Assembly (NCBI GenBank): GCA_030407505.1
Contig: JASDDH010000004.1
Coordinates: 84,385 to 148,384 of the forward strand
Reading direction: 5' to 3'
From: Planococcus sp. APC 4015
GTDB taxonomy: Bacteria; Actinomycetota; Actinomycetes; Actinomycetales; Microbacteriaceae
Length of the DNA: 64,000 nucleotides
The notes below the pieces were generated by a model that worked only from the letters and a program-made list of their open reading frames with translations, was not told the origin of the DNA and searched no databases. This document shows positions 45,238 to 58,216 of the stretch, piece after piece; the first letter of the stretch is position 1, and each line of letters starts with the position of its first letter. The translations under genes were made by a program, and so were the position numbers.

Positions 45238-46116
45238 TCAGCCGTAGACGAACAAGGGCACGAAGAGCAGGGCCACCAGAGCGGCTCCGATGGCTGCGAG
45301 AAGCGCGATCTGCAGGCGCTTCTGATCCGCTCCGCGGGTGCGGATGAAGACCAGTCCCACCAGCAGCCCCACCGCGAGTCCGCCGACGTGCGCCTGCCAC
45401 GACACGTTGAACCCCGGCACGAACCCGATCACGAGGTTGATGCCGAGGATCACGGCGATTCCGGCGACATTGGCGCCGATGTGGCGGCCGATCACGATGA
45501 GTGCACCGAAGAGTCCGAAGACGGCACCCGAGGCACCGACCACCGCCGTGTCGAACGACAGCAGGGCGACCGCGACCGATCCGCCGGCGGTGCTCAGCAG
45601 GTAGAGCGTGATGAACCGCCCCCTGCCGAGCAGAGGCTCCAGACTTCGCCCGATCATCCACAGCGCGAGCATGTTGAGACCGAGGTGCCAGAACCCCGAG
45701 TGCACGAGCGCCGTCGTGAAGATGCGCCACGGCTCGAAGATGCCCGAGAACTGCGGATACAGGGCCGGCGCCCAGAACATCAGCGCCGTCTGCACGGTGC
45801 GGCCGAATCCGGGGATCAGGGTCACCACGAACGTCAGAGCCGTGATGCCGATGATCGCGTAGGTCGCGAGCGGTCGGGTGTCGCGCACCACGACCGGCCG
45901 CGACCGAGACCAGCGGCGCTCGGCTTTGCGCTGGGCGGACGTCTGCGAACCCTGCTGCGCCTTCAGGCACTCCGGGCAGATGACGCCGACTGCCGCCGGG
46001 ATCTGGCACTCGGGACAGATCGTTCGCATGCACCGCTGACACAGCACGAAGCTCTGCCGGTCGGGATGCCGGTAGCAGTAGTTGTCGCGGTTGTTCGCGA
46101 AGTCCGCCGAGGTCAC
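45238..46116 (-). CDS. Rhomboid intramembrane serine protease with N-terminal zinc-binding segment
   Basis: The 292-residue protein begins with a Cys/His-rich segment CYRHPDRQSFVLCQRCMRTICPECQIPAAVGVICPEC (B-box-like, likely binding zinc). A six-helix rhomboid core follows: EPWRIFTTALVHSGFWHLGLNMLALWMIG, VVGASGAVFGLFGAL (catalytic Ser in GASG) and SWQAHVGGLAVGLLVG (catalytic His). It should cleave membrane proteins within the bilayer; substrates unknown. It starts at GTG 46116, 11 nt after the cyclophilin stop, so the two are probably cotranscribed. Confidence 0.95.
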   Translation of the reverse strand: MTSADFANNRDNYCYRHPDRQSFVLCQRCMRTICPECQIPAAVGVICPECLKAQQGSQTSAQRKAERRWSRSRPVVVRDTRPLATYAIIGITALTFVVTLIPGFGRTVQTALMFWAPALYPQFSGIFEPWRIFTTALVHSGFWHLGLNMLALWMIGRSLEPLLGRGRFITLYLLSTAGGSVAVALLSFDTAVVGASGAVFGLFGALIVIGRHIGANVAGIAVILGINLVIGFVPGFNVSWQAHVGGLAVGLLVGLVFIRTRGADQKRLQIALLAAIGAALVALLFVPLFVYG

Positions 46117-46127
46117 AGGGTGACGGC

Positions 46128-46685
46128 TCAGACCGCCGCGATGTCGATCGACTCGAGGACGACGGGCTCGACGGGACGGTCTCCCGCGCCTGTGCGCACC
46201 GCGGCGATCGCGTCGACGACCGCGCGCGAGTCGGCGTCGGCGACCTCGCCGAAGATCGTGTGCTTGCCCTGGAGCCAGGGCGTCGGGTCGGTCGTGATGA
46301 AGAACTGCGAGCCGTTCGTGCCCTCGGGCTTGCCCGTGATCGCGTTGCGGCGGAGGCCTGCGTTGGCCATCGCGAGCTTGTACGGGTCGTTGAAGTCCAG
46401 CTCGCCGTTGATCTCGTCGTCGAAGTTGTAACCGGGTCCGCCGACACCCTGACCGAGGGGGTCGCCGCCCTGGATCATGAAGTTCGGGATGATGCGGTGG
46501 AAGACGACGTCCTTATAGAGCGGACCCTCGCCGGGCTTGCCGGTGGCGGGGTGGGTCCAGCTCTGGGTCCCGTCGGCGAGGCCGACGAAGTTCTTGACGG
46601 TGCGCGGCGCGTGGTCGCCGAAAAGGTTGACGATGATGTCGCCGTGGTTGGTGTGGATCGTGGCGAACGCTGTGTGCTGAGGCAT
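46128..46685 (-). CDS. Cytoplasmic cyclophilin-type peptidyl-prolyl isomerase
   Basis: A 185-residue cyclophilin without signal peptide. It shows TIHTNHGDIIVNLFGDHAPRTVKNFVGLADG, the catalytic VVFHRIIPNFMIQGGDPLGQGVGGPGYNFDDE (active-site Arg and Phe present), LAMANAG....GTNGSQFFITTDPTPWLQGKHTIFGEV. It isomerises X-Pro bonds during folding. The mycobacterial PpiA gene lies in the same place next to the rhomboid and crgA. Confidence 0.96.
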   Translation of the reverse strand: MPQHTAFATIHTNHGDIIVNLFGDHAPRTVKNFVGLADGTQSWTHPATGKPGEGPLYKDVVFHRIIPNFMIQGGDPLGQGVGGPGYNFDDEINGELDFNDPYKLAMANAGLRRNAITGKPEGTNGSQFFITTDPTPWLQGKHTIFGEVADADSRAVVDAIAAVRTGAGDRPVEPVVLESIDIAAV

Positions 46686-46788
46686 GTCTTACATTCTCGC
46701 AGACATCTTTTCAACCCCTGCCTCCTGGCGCCGGTGGTGTCTGGCAAGATGGGGAGAACCACCGACCCCGTTGAGAGGGAGGGCCCCC

Positions 46789-47367
46789 GTGAGCCTCAGC
46801 CGCAAGCGCAAGAAGGAACTCCGCAAGCTCCAGTCACAGGCGAACGCCCTGTGGGAGTCCCAGCAGGTCCTCGTCGGAGAGGCGGGGAACGTCGCGCGTG
46901 AAGCGAGCCGTCAGCTCGGCTACTTCGGCCGGGAGCAGGTCGGACCCCGCGTTCAGCACACCTACGAGCAGTACGCCGCGCCGGTCGTCGACCGCAGCGT
47001 CAAGGTGTCCCGCACCGCATTCGAGAAGGGCATCGTCCCGACGGCGGGCGTCGTCGTGGGTTCCGCGCTGTCGGCGTGGGATGCCGCGAATGAGACGCGT
47101 CAGCGACTTGCCGCGGGCCGAGGCTTCTCGCTCCCCGACGCCGGCAAGTTCTCGAAGAACGCCGACAAGTACGCCAAGACCGTCTCGAAGCGCCTCTCCG
47201 CAGCCGTTCCCGCGCCGCAGAAGCAGGGCATCGGTGCAGGTGGCGTCATCGCGATCGTCCTCGGTGTCGTCGCCGCCGCAGGAGTGCTGTACGCCGCGTG
47301 GCAGACGCTCCGCGCCGACGACGAGCTCTGGGTGGCAGACGACCCCCTCAGCGCACCGGATGCCTGA
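46789..47367 (+). CDS. Hypothetical protein with C-terminal membrane helix
   Basis: The 192-residue protein starts at GTG 46789 behind GAGGGAGGG. The N terminus is basic (SLSRKRKKELRKLQSQANALWESQQVLVGEAGNVAREASRQLGYFGREQVGPRVQHTYEQ), the middle has amphipathic stretches, and one helix (GVIAIVLGVVAAAGVLYAAWQTL) lies near the C terminus with a short acidic tail. I do not recognise the family beyond conserved hypothetical membrane proteins of Microbacteriaceae. Its stop overlaps the next gene in ATGCCTGA. Confidence 0.85.
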   Translation: MSLSRKRKKELRKLQSQANALWESQQVLVGEAGNVAREASRQLGYFGREQVGPRVQHTYEQYAAPVVDRSVKVSRTAFEKGIVPTAGVVVGSALSAWDAANETRQRLAAGRGFSLPDAGKFSKNADKYAKTVSKRLSAAVPAPQKQGIGAGGVIAIVLGVVAAAGVLYAAWQTLRADDELWVADDPLSAPDA

Positions 47368-47833
47368 ACCCCTCGATCGGGTCCGAGACGCGGCATCCGC
47401 TCTCGGACTCGAGATCGAGGTGCGCGAGCGCCCCGCGGCGAACAGTCTGACCGAAGCGGCGAAGCTGCTCGGAATCGACCCGGCCGGCATCGTCAAGACG
47501 CTGGTGGTCAAGCGCAGCGACGACACGTTCCTGTTCGCGCTCGTCCCGGGTGACCGCGCGATCTCCTGGCCGAAGCTGCGCGCCGTCGTCGGAGTCAACA
47601 AGCTGCGCCTGCCCGAGGCCGATGTCGCCCTCGCGGCGACCGGATACGAACGCGGCACGATCGTGCCCATCGGCGCCGACGGCGACTGGCCGGTCTTCGC
47701 CGACGAGAGCATCGTCGGCCGGCGGATCGCGATGGGCGCCGGAGCGCATGGCTACAGCCTCTTCGTCGACGCGGATGCGCTCATCGCCGCGTTCGGTGCG
47801 ACGGTCGCCGACATCTCGCAGGACGCAGCCTGA
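47360..47833 (+). CDS. YbaK/EbsC-type aminoacyl-tRNA deacylase
   Basis: A 157-residue protein of the YbaK/ProX editing family: ASALGLEIEVRERPAANSLTEAAKLLGIDPAGIVKTLVVK (conserved Lys in IVKTLV), LFALVPGDRAISWPKLRAVVGVNKLRLP, and GAGAHGYSLFVDADALI. These enzymes hydrolyse mischarged tRNAs such as Cys-tRNA(Pro) or Ala-tRNA(Pro); the exact specificity here is unknown. It starts MPEP inside the end of the preceding gene. Confidence 0.9.
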   Translation: MPEPLDRVRDAASALGLEIEVRERPAANSLTEAAKLLGIDPAGIVKTLVVKRSDDTFLFALVPGDRAISWPKLRAVVGVNKLRLPEADVALAATGYERGTIVPIGADGDWPVFADESIVGRRIAMGAGAHGYSLFVDADALIAAFGATVADISQDAA

Positions 47834-47837
47834 CTCG

Positions 47838-48260
47838 TCAGAGGATTCCGGCCATCTCGCGGCCGATGTCGACCAGCTTGACCCGCTGGAGCGAACGCAC
47901 GGTGGATCGCGCGAACCATTCCGCCCGGTCGGTCGATCCATCCGTCTCGTAGCTGAGCTTGCCACCGGTGATGTGGGCACGGTAGACGATGCGCAGTGTG
48001 TGCAGCGGCTCGGTCGCCTCGGTGATGCGACGGCTCGCGGGGATGACACGGGAGTGGATGCCGAGCAGCTCGTCGACGGCGACCCGGTAGCCCGTCTCTT
48101 CCTTCACTTCACGTCGCACGGCCTTCTCGGGATCCTCGCCGGGCTCGAGACCGCCGCCCGGCAGCGTCCACGCGTTGCGTCGCCCTTCGATCCAGTGGGC
48201 GAGCAGCAGCCGGTCGTCGTCGTCGACGATGATCGCGTAGGCCGCGACCCTCATATCCAT
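47838..48260 (-). CDS. NUDIX hydrolase
   Basis: A 140-residue Nudix enzyme with the box GGGLEPGEDPEKAVRREVKEETGY (GX5EX7REUXEEXGU), which binds Mg2+ and the diphosphate. The substrate is undefined. ATG 48260 is preferred over ATG 48254 because the -10-like TAGGGT (48267-48272) ends 6 nt upstream. It is convergent with the YbaK gene, 4 nt apart. Confidence 0.92.
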   Translation of the reverse strand: MDMRVAAYAIIVDDDDRLLLAHWIEGRRNAWTLPGGGLEPGEDPEKAVRREVKEETGYRVAVDELLGIHSRVIPASRRITEATEPLHTLRIVYRAHITGGKLSYETDGSTDRAEWFARSTVRSLQRVKLVDIGREMAGIL

Positions 48261-48303
48261 GCGTTCACCCTATCGATGCCCGCAGACGCCGCGGCCCCGG
48301 AGC

Positions 48304-49362
48304 TCAGGGCTGGCGCACCGGCATCCGGAACCAACGCGTCGGCATCGCGAACATCCATCGCAGGCCGATGCGATCCGCTCCGAGTCTGATCCCGATGCTG
48401 ACGGTGATCGTGGCGACGATGACCCCCGCGGTGTAGAGAGCTGCTCCGCGCGGATGTTCGCTCAGCCAGAGCGCGAGGTCGGGGTCGTTCAGCAGCAGGT
48501 CGTTGAGCAGGATGAACACGAAGGGATTGAGGATGAAGATCGGGAGAGTGTGACGCCCGATGCGACGCAGCACCGTCATCCACCGCTGCGTCGCGACCAC
48601 CGCGAGGATCGCGACGATCGTCGCCACCCCCACCGCCGAGGTGAGCGGATCCGAGAAGCCGTACGGACCCGTCGGTCCGAGGATCATCGAGCCGGTGTAG
48701 ACGACGGCGCCGGCTGAGAAGATCCACATCCTCCGCCGGGAGGTCAGCCAGGCCGTGATCGCGGGGAAGCGCGCACCCGCGACGTAGAACACCGCGGCAG
48801 CCGCCACCTGGAGATACGGCTGGGCGAGCACGAACGGGGCTGTCACGCTGAGGATCGCGGCAGCCGCGAGCACCGCCCAGCCGGGCGCCGCGCGCGTGAC
48901 CCACACCACGAGGAAGAGCACGATCAGAGCCCACAGGTACCAGAGATGTGTCTCGGGCGAGAACACGTTCCTGCCCATCGTCACGAGGGGATTCTCGGTT
49001 GCGACGCCGTAGGCGCGGTTCTCGATCCAGAAGAAGGCCGTCGAGAACGCCACCCAGAGCAGGTAGAGGTAGGCGACCCCGAAGACCCGGCTTCGCCAGG
49101 CCTCTCGCCACGGGCGCGCGAGCGACGACGCCGCGAGGTACCCGGAGACGAAGAAGAAGAGCGGGATCCGCAGCGGAGTGGTCCATTCGACCACGTGTGC
49201 GATGACCGTCATCACCGCGGCATCCGCGATCCAGTACGTGAGGTGGATCGCCCACAGGTGCAGCACGACGATGAGCGTCACGCTGAGGCCCCGCGCCGCG
49301 TCGGCCCACTCGAGCCGCTCCGAGGACGGTGTGGCGGGGAGGACAGTCACCCGATCCAACAT
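48304..49362 (-). CDS. Acyltransferase 3 family membrane protein
   Basis: The 352-residue polytopic protein opens with LEWADAARGLSVTLIVVLHLWAIHLTYW, typical of acyltransferase 3 / OafA-YrhL proteins (D.ARG and the membrane His). RIPLFFFVSGYLAASSLARPWREAW is the second signature, and about ten helices follow. Such proteins acetylate or acylate sugars in envelope polymers. ATG 49362 or GTG 49350 are possible starts; a TATGTT ends 7 nt before the GTG, which would favour it. The frame upstream runs into tRNA-Ala and is not coding. Confidence 0.88.
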   Translation of the reverse strand: MLDRVTVLPATPSSERLEWADAARGLSVTLIVVLHLWAIHLTYWIADAAVMTVIAHVVEWTTPLRIPLFFFVSGYLAASSLARPWREAWRSRVFGVAYLYLLWVAFSTAFFWIENRAYGVATENPLVTMGRNVFSPETHLWYLWALIVLFLVVWVTRAAPGWAVLAAAAILSVTAPFVLAQPYLQVAAAAVFYVAGARFPAITAWLTSRRRMWIFSAGAVVYTGSMILGPTGPYGFSDPLTSAVGVATIVAILAVVATQRWMTVLRRIGRHTLPIFILNPFVFILLNDLLLNDPDLALWLSEHPRGAALYTAGVIVATITVSIGIRLGADRIGLRWMFAMPTRWFRMPVRQP

Positions 49363-49387
49363 AGCTGCGCGGCCAGGGAACGCCGAA

Positions 49388-49415
49388 AACGCCGCCCCCC
49401 GAGGGGGACGGCGTT
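49388..49415 (-). terminator. Rho-independent terminator after tRNA-Ala
   Basis: On the minus strand AACGCCG..CCCCC pairs with GGGGG..CGGCGTT around a short loop (49388-49415), and the transcript then reads TTTT. It lies 10 nt after the 3' end of tRNA-Ala and ends the tRNA-Ile/tRNA-Ala transcript. Confidence 0.85.
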
Positions 49416-49424
49416 CTCTGTCTG

Positions 49425-49497
49425 TGGAGCCTAGGAGATTCGAACTCCTGACATCCTGCTTGCAAAGCAGGCGCTCTACCAACTGAGCTAAGGCCCC
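49425..49497 (-). tRNA. tRNA-Ala (anticodon TGC)
   Basis: Minus-strand cloverleaf: acceptor GGGGCCT/AGGCTCC, D arm GCTCAGTTGGTAGAGC, anticodon stem-loop CCTGC-TTTGCAA-GCAGG (anticodon TGC), T arm AGGAGTTCGAATCTCCT. The acceptor has the G3-U70 wobble that identifies tRNA-Ala. CCA not encoded; 73 nt. Confidence 0.97.
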
Positions 49498-49508
49498 GGA
49501 GCTTGTGG

Positions 49509-49582
49509 TGGGGCTACCAGGATTTGAACCTGGGACCTCTTCATTATCAGTGAAGCGCTCTAACCAACTGAGCTATAGCCCC
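49509..49582 (-). tRNA. tRNA-Ile (anticodon GAT)
   Basis: Minus-strand cloverleaf: acceptor GGGGCTA/TAGCCCC, D arm GCTCAGTTGGTTAGAGC, anticodon stem-loop CTTCA-CTGATAA-TGAAG (anticodon GAT), T arm CCAGGTTCAAATCCTGG. CCA is present directly after the discriminator at 49506-49508. It precedes tRNA-Ala by 11 nt on the same transcript. Confidence 0.97.
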
Positions 49583-49664
49583 GTTTTCGACTCCGCTTTC
49601 GCGTCGTCAACCTCCAAGACTTTACCGGACGCCGACCATTTTCTCGAATCGGCCCGACTCCACC

Positions 49665-50065
49665 TCAGTTCGACGTGAAACCGACCAGGAGTCCGCCGGT
49701 CACCTTCACCGCGAGGTTGTAGATGCCGGCCATGACGGCGCCGAGCACGGTCACCACGACGAGGTTCAGGATCGCGACGACCGCCGCGAACGCCAGCACC
49801 TGCGGAAGGCTGACGAAGGTCGACAGCAGGAAGCTGCCGTCGGAGAAGCTCGCGAAGAACTCGTCGGCTCGCGCGATGAGGCCGGTGGTCTGCACGACGA
49901 GGTAGACGAGCACGAACGAGACGACAGTCACCACGGCGACGGCGATCGCGGCCAGGAACGACAGTTTCACTGCGGACCAGAAGTCGATGTAGACGAGGCG
50001 CAGGCGCACCTGCTTGGAGCTCGTCTTGCTGCTGGACTTCTTGGCGAGCTTGTCGGCTACCGAAC

Positions 50066-50069
<4 letters not shown>
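49665..50069 (-). CDS. DUF3566 membrane protein
   Basis: A 134-residue protein with a basic Lys/Ser-rich N terminus and two to three membrane helices ([56 protein letters not shown]). [19 protein letters not shown] and [15 protein letters not shown] match the DUF3566 family that follows gyrA in Actinobacteria. Function unknown. ATG overlaps the gyrA stop by 4 nt. Confidence 0.92.
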
Positions 50070-52696
<2,627 letters not shown>

Positions 52697-52764
52697 GTTC
52701 TCTCAGTTCTTGTGTACTGGCGCTTCGCTCGCTGCGCTGAGCTCGTCGAAGCGTTGTCGAAGCG

Positions 52765-54852
<2,088 letters not shown>

Positions 54853-54885
54853 CTATCGGTTTCTGGTCCTCCGCGCGGGTTGTAC

Positions 54886-54920
54886 GCCCCGCTGACGCGA
54901 TGAAATGCGATCGGCGGGGC
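54886..54920 (-). terminator. Hairpin after the DUF721 gene
   Basis: GCCCCGC (54886-54892) pairs with GCGGGGC (54914-54920), 12 nt after the DUF721 stop on the minus strand. No U-tract. It may end part of the dnaN-recF transcript before gyrB. Confidence 0.55.
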
Positions 54921-54931
54921 TGTGACGTGGC

Positions 54932-55432
54932 TCAGCCGTAGGTATCGCGCGGGCCGCGGCCTGGAATGGCTCTGGGGCCCCATTTCCACGAGGGGACGTC
55001 GGGTCCCAAGAAGCGGATGGCGGTGACGCCCGCGTCGGGGAACCTGCGGACGATCTCGGAGAGGATGTGCGCGCGCATGAGCTGAAGCTGCTTCGCCCAT
55101 GCCGTCGAGTCCGCCTGCACCGTGAGCGTGCCTTCCTGGAACGCGACCGGGCGCGTGTGCTGCGCGGTGTCGGCCCCGGCCACTTCGTCCCACGCGATGA
55201 CCACGTCTTCGCGTGCCAGCTGGGTGTCCCAGCCGGCCTCCCTCGTCATGGCGGCGAGCACGTCGCCGACACCGCGAGGATCGCGACCGGGCGTGAACGG
55301 CTCGTGCTCGTCATCGGTCGAGCGTCGCCGCTTGCGCCGGAATGTGCGGGCGGACGGCTCGAGTCCGCGCAGCCGGAGGTAGGTGGCCACGGTCTCGGGC
55401 GGCGACGTCTCGGGCTCGGTCGGCTCAGGCAT
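54932..55432 (-). CDS. DUF721 (DciA-like) protein
   Basis: A 166-residue protein with the DUF721 domain in the second half (DVLAAMTREAGWDTQLAREDVVIAWDEVAGADTAQHTRPVAFQEGTLTVQADSTAWAKQLQLMRAHILSEI). DciA proteins recruit or load the replicative helicase in bacteria lacking DnaC/DnaI; the mycobacterial orthologue between recF and gyrB does this. The N terminus is basic and disordered. It starts MPEP, 8 nt inside recF (ATGCCTGA). Confidence 0.9.
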   Translation of the reverse strand: MPEPTEPETSPPETVATYLRLRGLEPSARTFRRKRRRSTDDEHEPFTPGRDPRGVGDVLAAMTREAGWDTQLAREDVVIAWDEVAGADTAQHTRPVAFQEGTLTVQADSTAWAKQLQLMRAHILSEIVRRFPDAGVTAIRFLGPDVPSWKWGPRAIPGRGPRDTYG

Positions 55433-56582
55433 CCGTCTCCTCGATGATGCGTCCGGCCTCGACGCGCACCACGCGCGCCCGCAGAGCGGACGGCACGTCG
55501 GCGTCGACGGCGGCGGTCACCACAACCTGCTCGTAATCGCCCGCGAGCGAGGCGAGACGCGCACGACGATCGGCGTCGAGCTCGGCGAACACGTCGTCGA
55601 GGATGAGCACGGGATCGCCGAGCCGCGACTCGGCCCGCAGCAGCTCGGCGGACGCGAGTCGAAGGGACAACGCGACGGACCAGGATTCTCCGTGCGAGGC
55701 ATAGCCCTTCACCGGAAGACCGCGCACCCGCAGCACGAGGTCGTCGCGGTGCGGCCCGACGAGGGTCAGACCGCGCTCGAGCTCGGACGCGCGCTTCGCC
55801 GCCAGCGCCTCACGGAACTGTTCTTCGACCGACCTGGTGCCGGGCGCACCCGACGCCGACGTGACATCTTCTTCGGGGTCGCCACCGCTGATCGACAGCG
55901 CCCACTCGAGCTCAGGCCGGTGATCGGCGCCGGCGATGGCCGCATACGCGGCGGACAACGGCCCCTGCAGATCGGCGGCGAGCGACATCCGCGCCCGGAT
56001 CAGTTCGGAGCCGAGGGAGACGAGCTTGTCGTCCCAGACGTCGAGGGTCGACAGCGAGTCGCCGCGGATTCCGCGGGCTCGGGCCGACTTGAGCAGGGCC
56101 GACCGCTGCTTGAGGACGCGGTCGTAATCAGCCAGCACCCCGGCGAGGCGCGGCGCGCGCTGAACCAGCAGCTGGTCGGCGAACCGCCGACGCGACGACG
56201 GGTCGCCGCGGACGATCTGCAGATCTTCGGGTGCGAACAGCACCACCTGCGCATAGCGCGGAAGCTCGGACGGCTTGACCTGAGCGCCGTTGACCCGCGC
56301 CTTGTTGGTGCCCTGACGATTCACCTGCGCTTCGAGCAGCACGGTGCGCTCACCGTGCCGCAGGCGTGCGCGCACGATCGCGGCATCCGCCCCGTCTCTC
56401 ACCATCGGCGCATCGTTGGAGACGCGATGCGATCCCAGCGTCGCGAAGAACGCGATGGCTTCGGCGAGATTCGTCTTGCCCTGCCCGTTGCGGCCCACGA
56501 ACACGTTGGGTCCTGCCACGAGCGCCACGTCGGCCACCGCGTAATTGCGGAAGTCGACGAGACTGAGCTGCTCCACGATCAC
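55425..56582 (-). CDS. recF: DNA replication and repair protein RecF
   Basis: A 385-residue SMC-like ATPase of the RecFOR gap-repair pathway. It has LVDFRNYAVADVALVAGPNVFVGRNGQGKTNLAEAIAFFATLGSHR with Walker A GRNGQGKT (about residues 30-37), a signature region and DPVLILDDVFAELDADRRARLA as Walker B. It starts with GTG at 56582 (GTG 56576 possible). It follows dnaN after 42 nt and overlaps the DUF721 gene. Confidence 0.97.
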   Translation of the reverse strand: MIVEQLSLVDFRNYAVADVALVAGPNVFVGRNGQGKTNLAEAIAFFATLGSHRVSNDAPMVRDGADAAIVRARLRHGERTVLLEAQVNRQGTNKARVNGAQVKPSELPRYAQVVLFAPEDLQIVRGDPSSRRRFADQLLVQRAPRLAGVLADYDRVLKQRSALLKSARARGIRGDSLSTLDVWDDKLVSLGSELIRARMSLAADLQGPLSAAYAAIAGADHRPELEWALSISGGDPEEDVTSASGAPGTRSVEEQFREALAAKRASELERGLTLVGPHRDDLVLRVRGLPVKGYASHGESWSVALSLRLASAELLRAESRLGDPVLILDDVFAELDADRRARLASLAGDYEQVVVTAAVDADVPSALRARVVRVEAGRIIEETDA

Positions 56583-56624
56583 CGGGTCAGCCTAGTTCGA
56601 CCCGGTGACACGAGCACGGGAGTG

Positions 56625-57776
56625 TCAGCGCAGCAGCAGATTGGGCTGCAGCAGGTACTTGAACGAATCGGTGCCCGACTTGTCGACCGAGGTCTGCGGG
56701 GTGACCAGCACCGGACTCAGCTTGTTGGCGTTCTCGCTCGACGTGAACGTGATCCGCGCGAATTCGCTGCGTACGGCGCCGAGCGACTCGAGCAGGTACT
56801 GGGGGTTCAGTCCGAGGGTCACGTCTTCGCCGACCAGGTTCGCGTCGACGGACTCGGACGCACGCGCCTGCTCGGTGCCCGAGGCATCCATCGACACGCT
56901 GTCTGTCGTGAACGTGAACCGCAGCGGCGCGGATCGGTCCAGGACCAGCGACACGCGACGGACGGCCTCGGCGAGCTCCGCGGTGTTGACGACCGCGTGG
57001 TGCTCGGTGGCCGCGGGGAACAGACGACGCACCGGCGGGAAGTTGCCCTTGATGAGCAGCGAGGTCACCGTCTTGTTGCCGGCGGTGAAGGCGATGATCT
57101 CGCGGTCGCCGGAACCGGAGAATGCGATGGAGATGTCGCCGCCGTGCGCGAACGTCTTGCCGACCTCGGTGAGGGTGCGCGCGGGCACGAGTGCGGTCGT
57201 GGGCTCATCGGATGCCGTCGACCCGCCGTCCCACGGGATCTCGCGGAGGGCGACGCGGTAGCGGTCGGTCGCGACCAGGCTGAGGCTCGTGCCCGACACC
57301 TCGAGCTGCACACCGGTGAGGACCGGCGTGACATCGTCGCGTGACGCGGCGAACGCCACCTGGGCGATGGCCGTCGCGAAGTCCTCGGAGGGTACGAGTC
57401 CGGAGTCGCCGGTGACTTCGGGGATCGCGGGGTACTCCTGCACCGGCATAGATGCCAGCGTGAAGCGCGCCGAACCGCACGAGAGCAGGATGCCGCCGTC
57501 TTCGTCGACCTCGATCTGGATCGGCGCGTTCGGCAGCCGGCTGGCGATCTCGGACAGCAGACGCCCGTGGACGAGGATCGTGCCGGGATCGTCGACGGTC
57601 GCTTCGATCGTCGTGCGTGCGGATGCCTCGTAGTCGAACGCCGAGAGCGAGAGCCCGGCCTCTGTCGCCTCGATGAGCACCCCGGCCAGGATCGGCTGCG
57701 GATTGCGTTGCGGGAGGAGCTTGACGACGAACGACACGGCCTCGCTGAACACATCGCGATTGACGTGGAACTTCAC
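56625..57776 (-). CDS. dnaN: DNA polymerase III beta clamp
   Basis: The 383-residue sliding clamp begins MKFHVNRDVFSEAVSFVVKLLPQRNPQPILAGVLIEA and shows three similar domains, with VQLEVSGTSLSLVATDRYRVALREI and the C-terminal LLESLGAVRSEFARITF. It starts at GTG 57776 after AGGGAG. Partners include the polymerase and probably NucS, encoded upstream in this window. oriC lies directly in front of it. Confidence 0.98.
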   Translation of the reverse strand: MKFHVNRDVFSEAVSFVVKLLPQRNPQPILAGVLIEATEAGLSLSAFDYEASARTTIEATVDDPGTILVHGRLLSEIASRLPNAPIQIEVDEDGGILLSCGSARFTLASMPVQEYPAIPEVTGDSGLVPSEDFATAIAQVAFAASRDDVTPVLTGVQLEVSGTSLSLVATDRYRVALREIPWDGGSTASDEPTTALVPARTLTEVGKTFAHGGDISIAFSGSGDREIIAFTAGNKTVTSLLIKGNFPPVRRLFPAATEHHAVVNTAELAEAVRRVSLVLDRSAPLRFTFTTDSVSMDASGTEQARASESVDANLVGEDVTLGLNPQYLLESLGAVRSEFARITFTSSENANKLSPVLVTPQTSVDKSGTDSFKYLLQPNLLLR

Positions 57777-58216
57777 GAATGCTCCCTTGACATCAGGTTG
57801 GGAGTACTCATGCTAGTGCCCCTGCGTGTTCGCGCCAGATCGTCGAAGCCGCTCGCGGTCGTGGGATCGGCTCACACCCTCGAGGTGATCGGATCGGTTT
57901 CTTCATGAAGATGTTTGTCATGGTGTTAACCGCTGTGGAATCTGTGGATAAGTCGGGCGATGCCATGCGAAAGCGGGGAACTACATCCGTGTGAGATGTG
58001 GAGCGCCTGAGGAATCGTCGGTGCACTCGCCAGGATGCGACGGGAGTTGTCTCGTCCGATTGCACAGGAAGCGTTCGACCGCCCACAGGATTCGACAGGT
58101 TGTGAAAGTTATCCACAGGTTTTCCACACTGTGAAGAACGTGCATGATGGCGCCTCCTGAGGGCGCCTGTCAAGCTCTCGGAGGGGCATATTCGTCGGCG
58201 TCCGACGACCCGCTGG
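57777..58216. other. Chromosomal replication origin (oriC)
   Basis: The 440-bp gene-free region between dnaA and dnaN. I see DnaA boxes TGTGGATAA at 57943-57951 (perfect), TTATCCACA at 58109-58117 (perfect), TTTTCCACA at 58120-58128 and TGTGGAATC at 57934-57942 (weak). The stretch 57897-57930 is the most AT-rich part and holds the palindrome TCTTCATGAAGA (57900-57911); it could be the unwinding element. Only about four boxes are obvious by eye; degenerate ones are likely to be more numerous. Confidence 0.88.
58149..58167 (-). terminator. Possible dnaA terminator
   Basis: GGCGCC arms around a short CTC..GAG-containing loop, about 50 nt after the dnaA stop on the minus strand, inside the oriC region. 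No U-tract. Confidence 0.45.
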
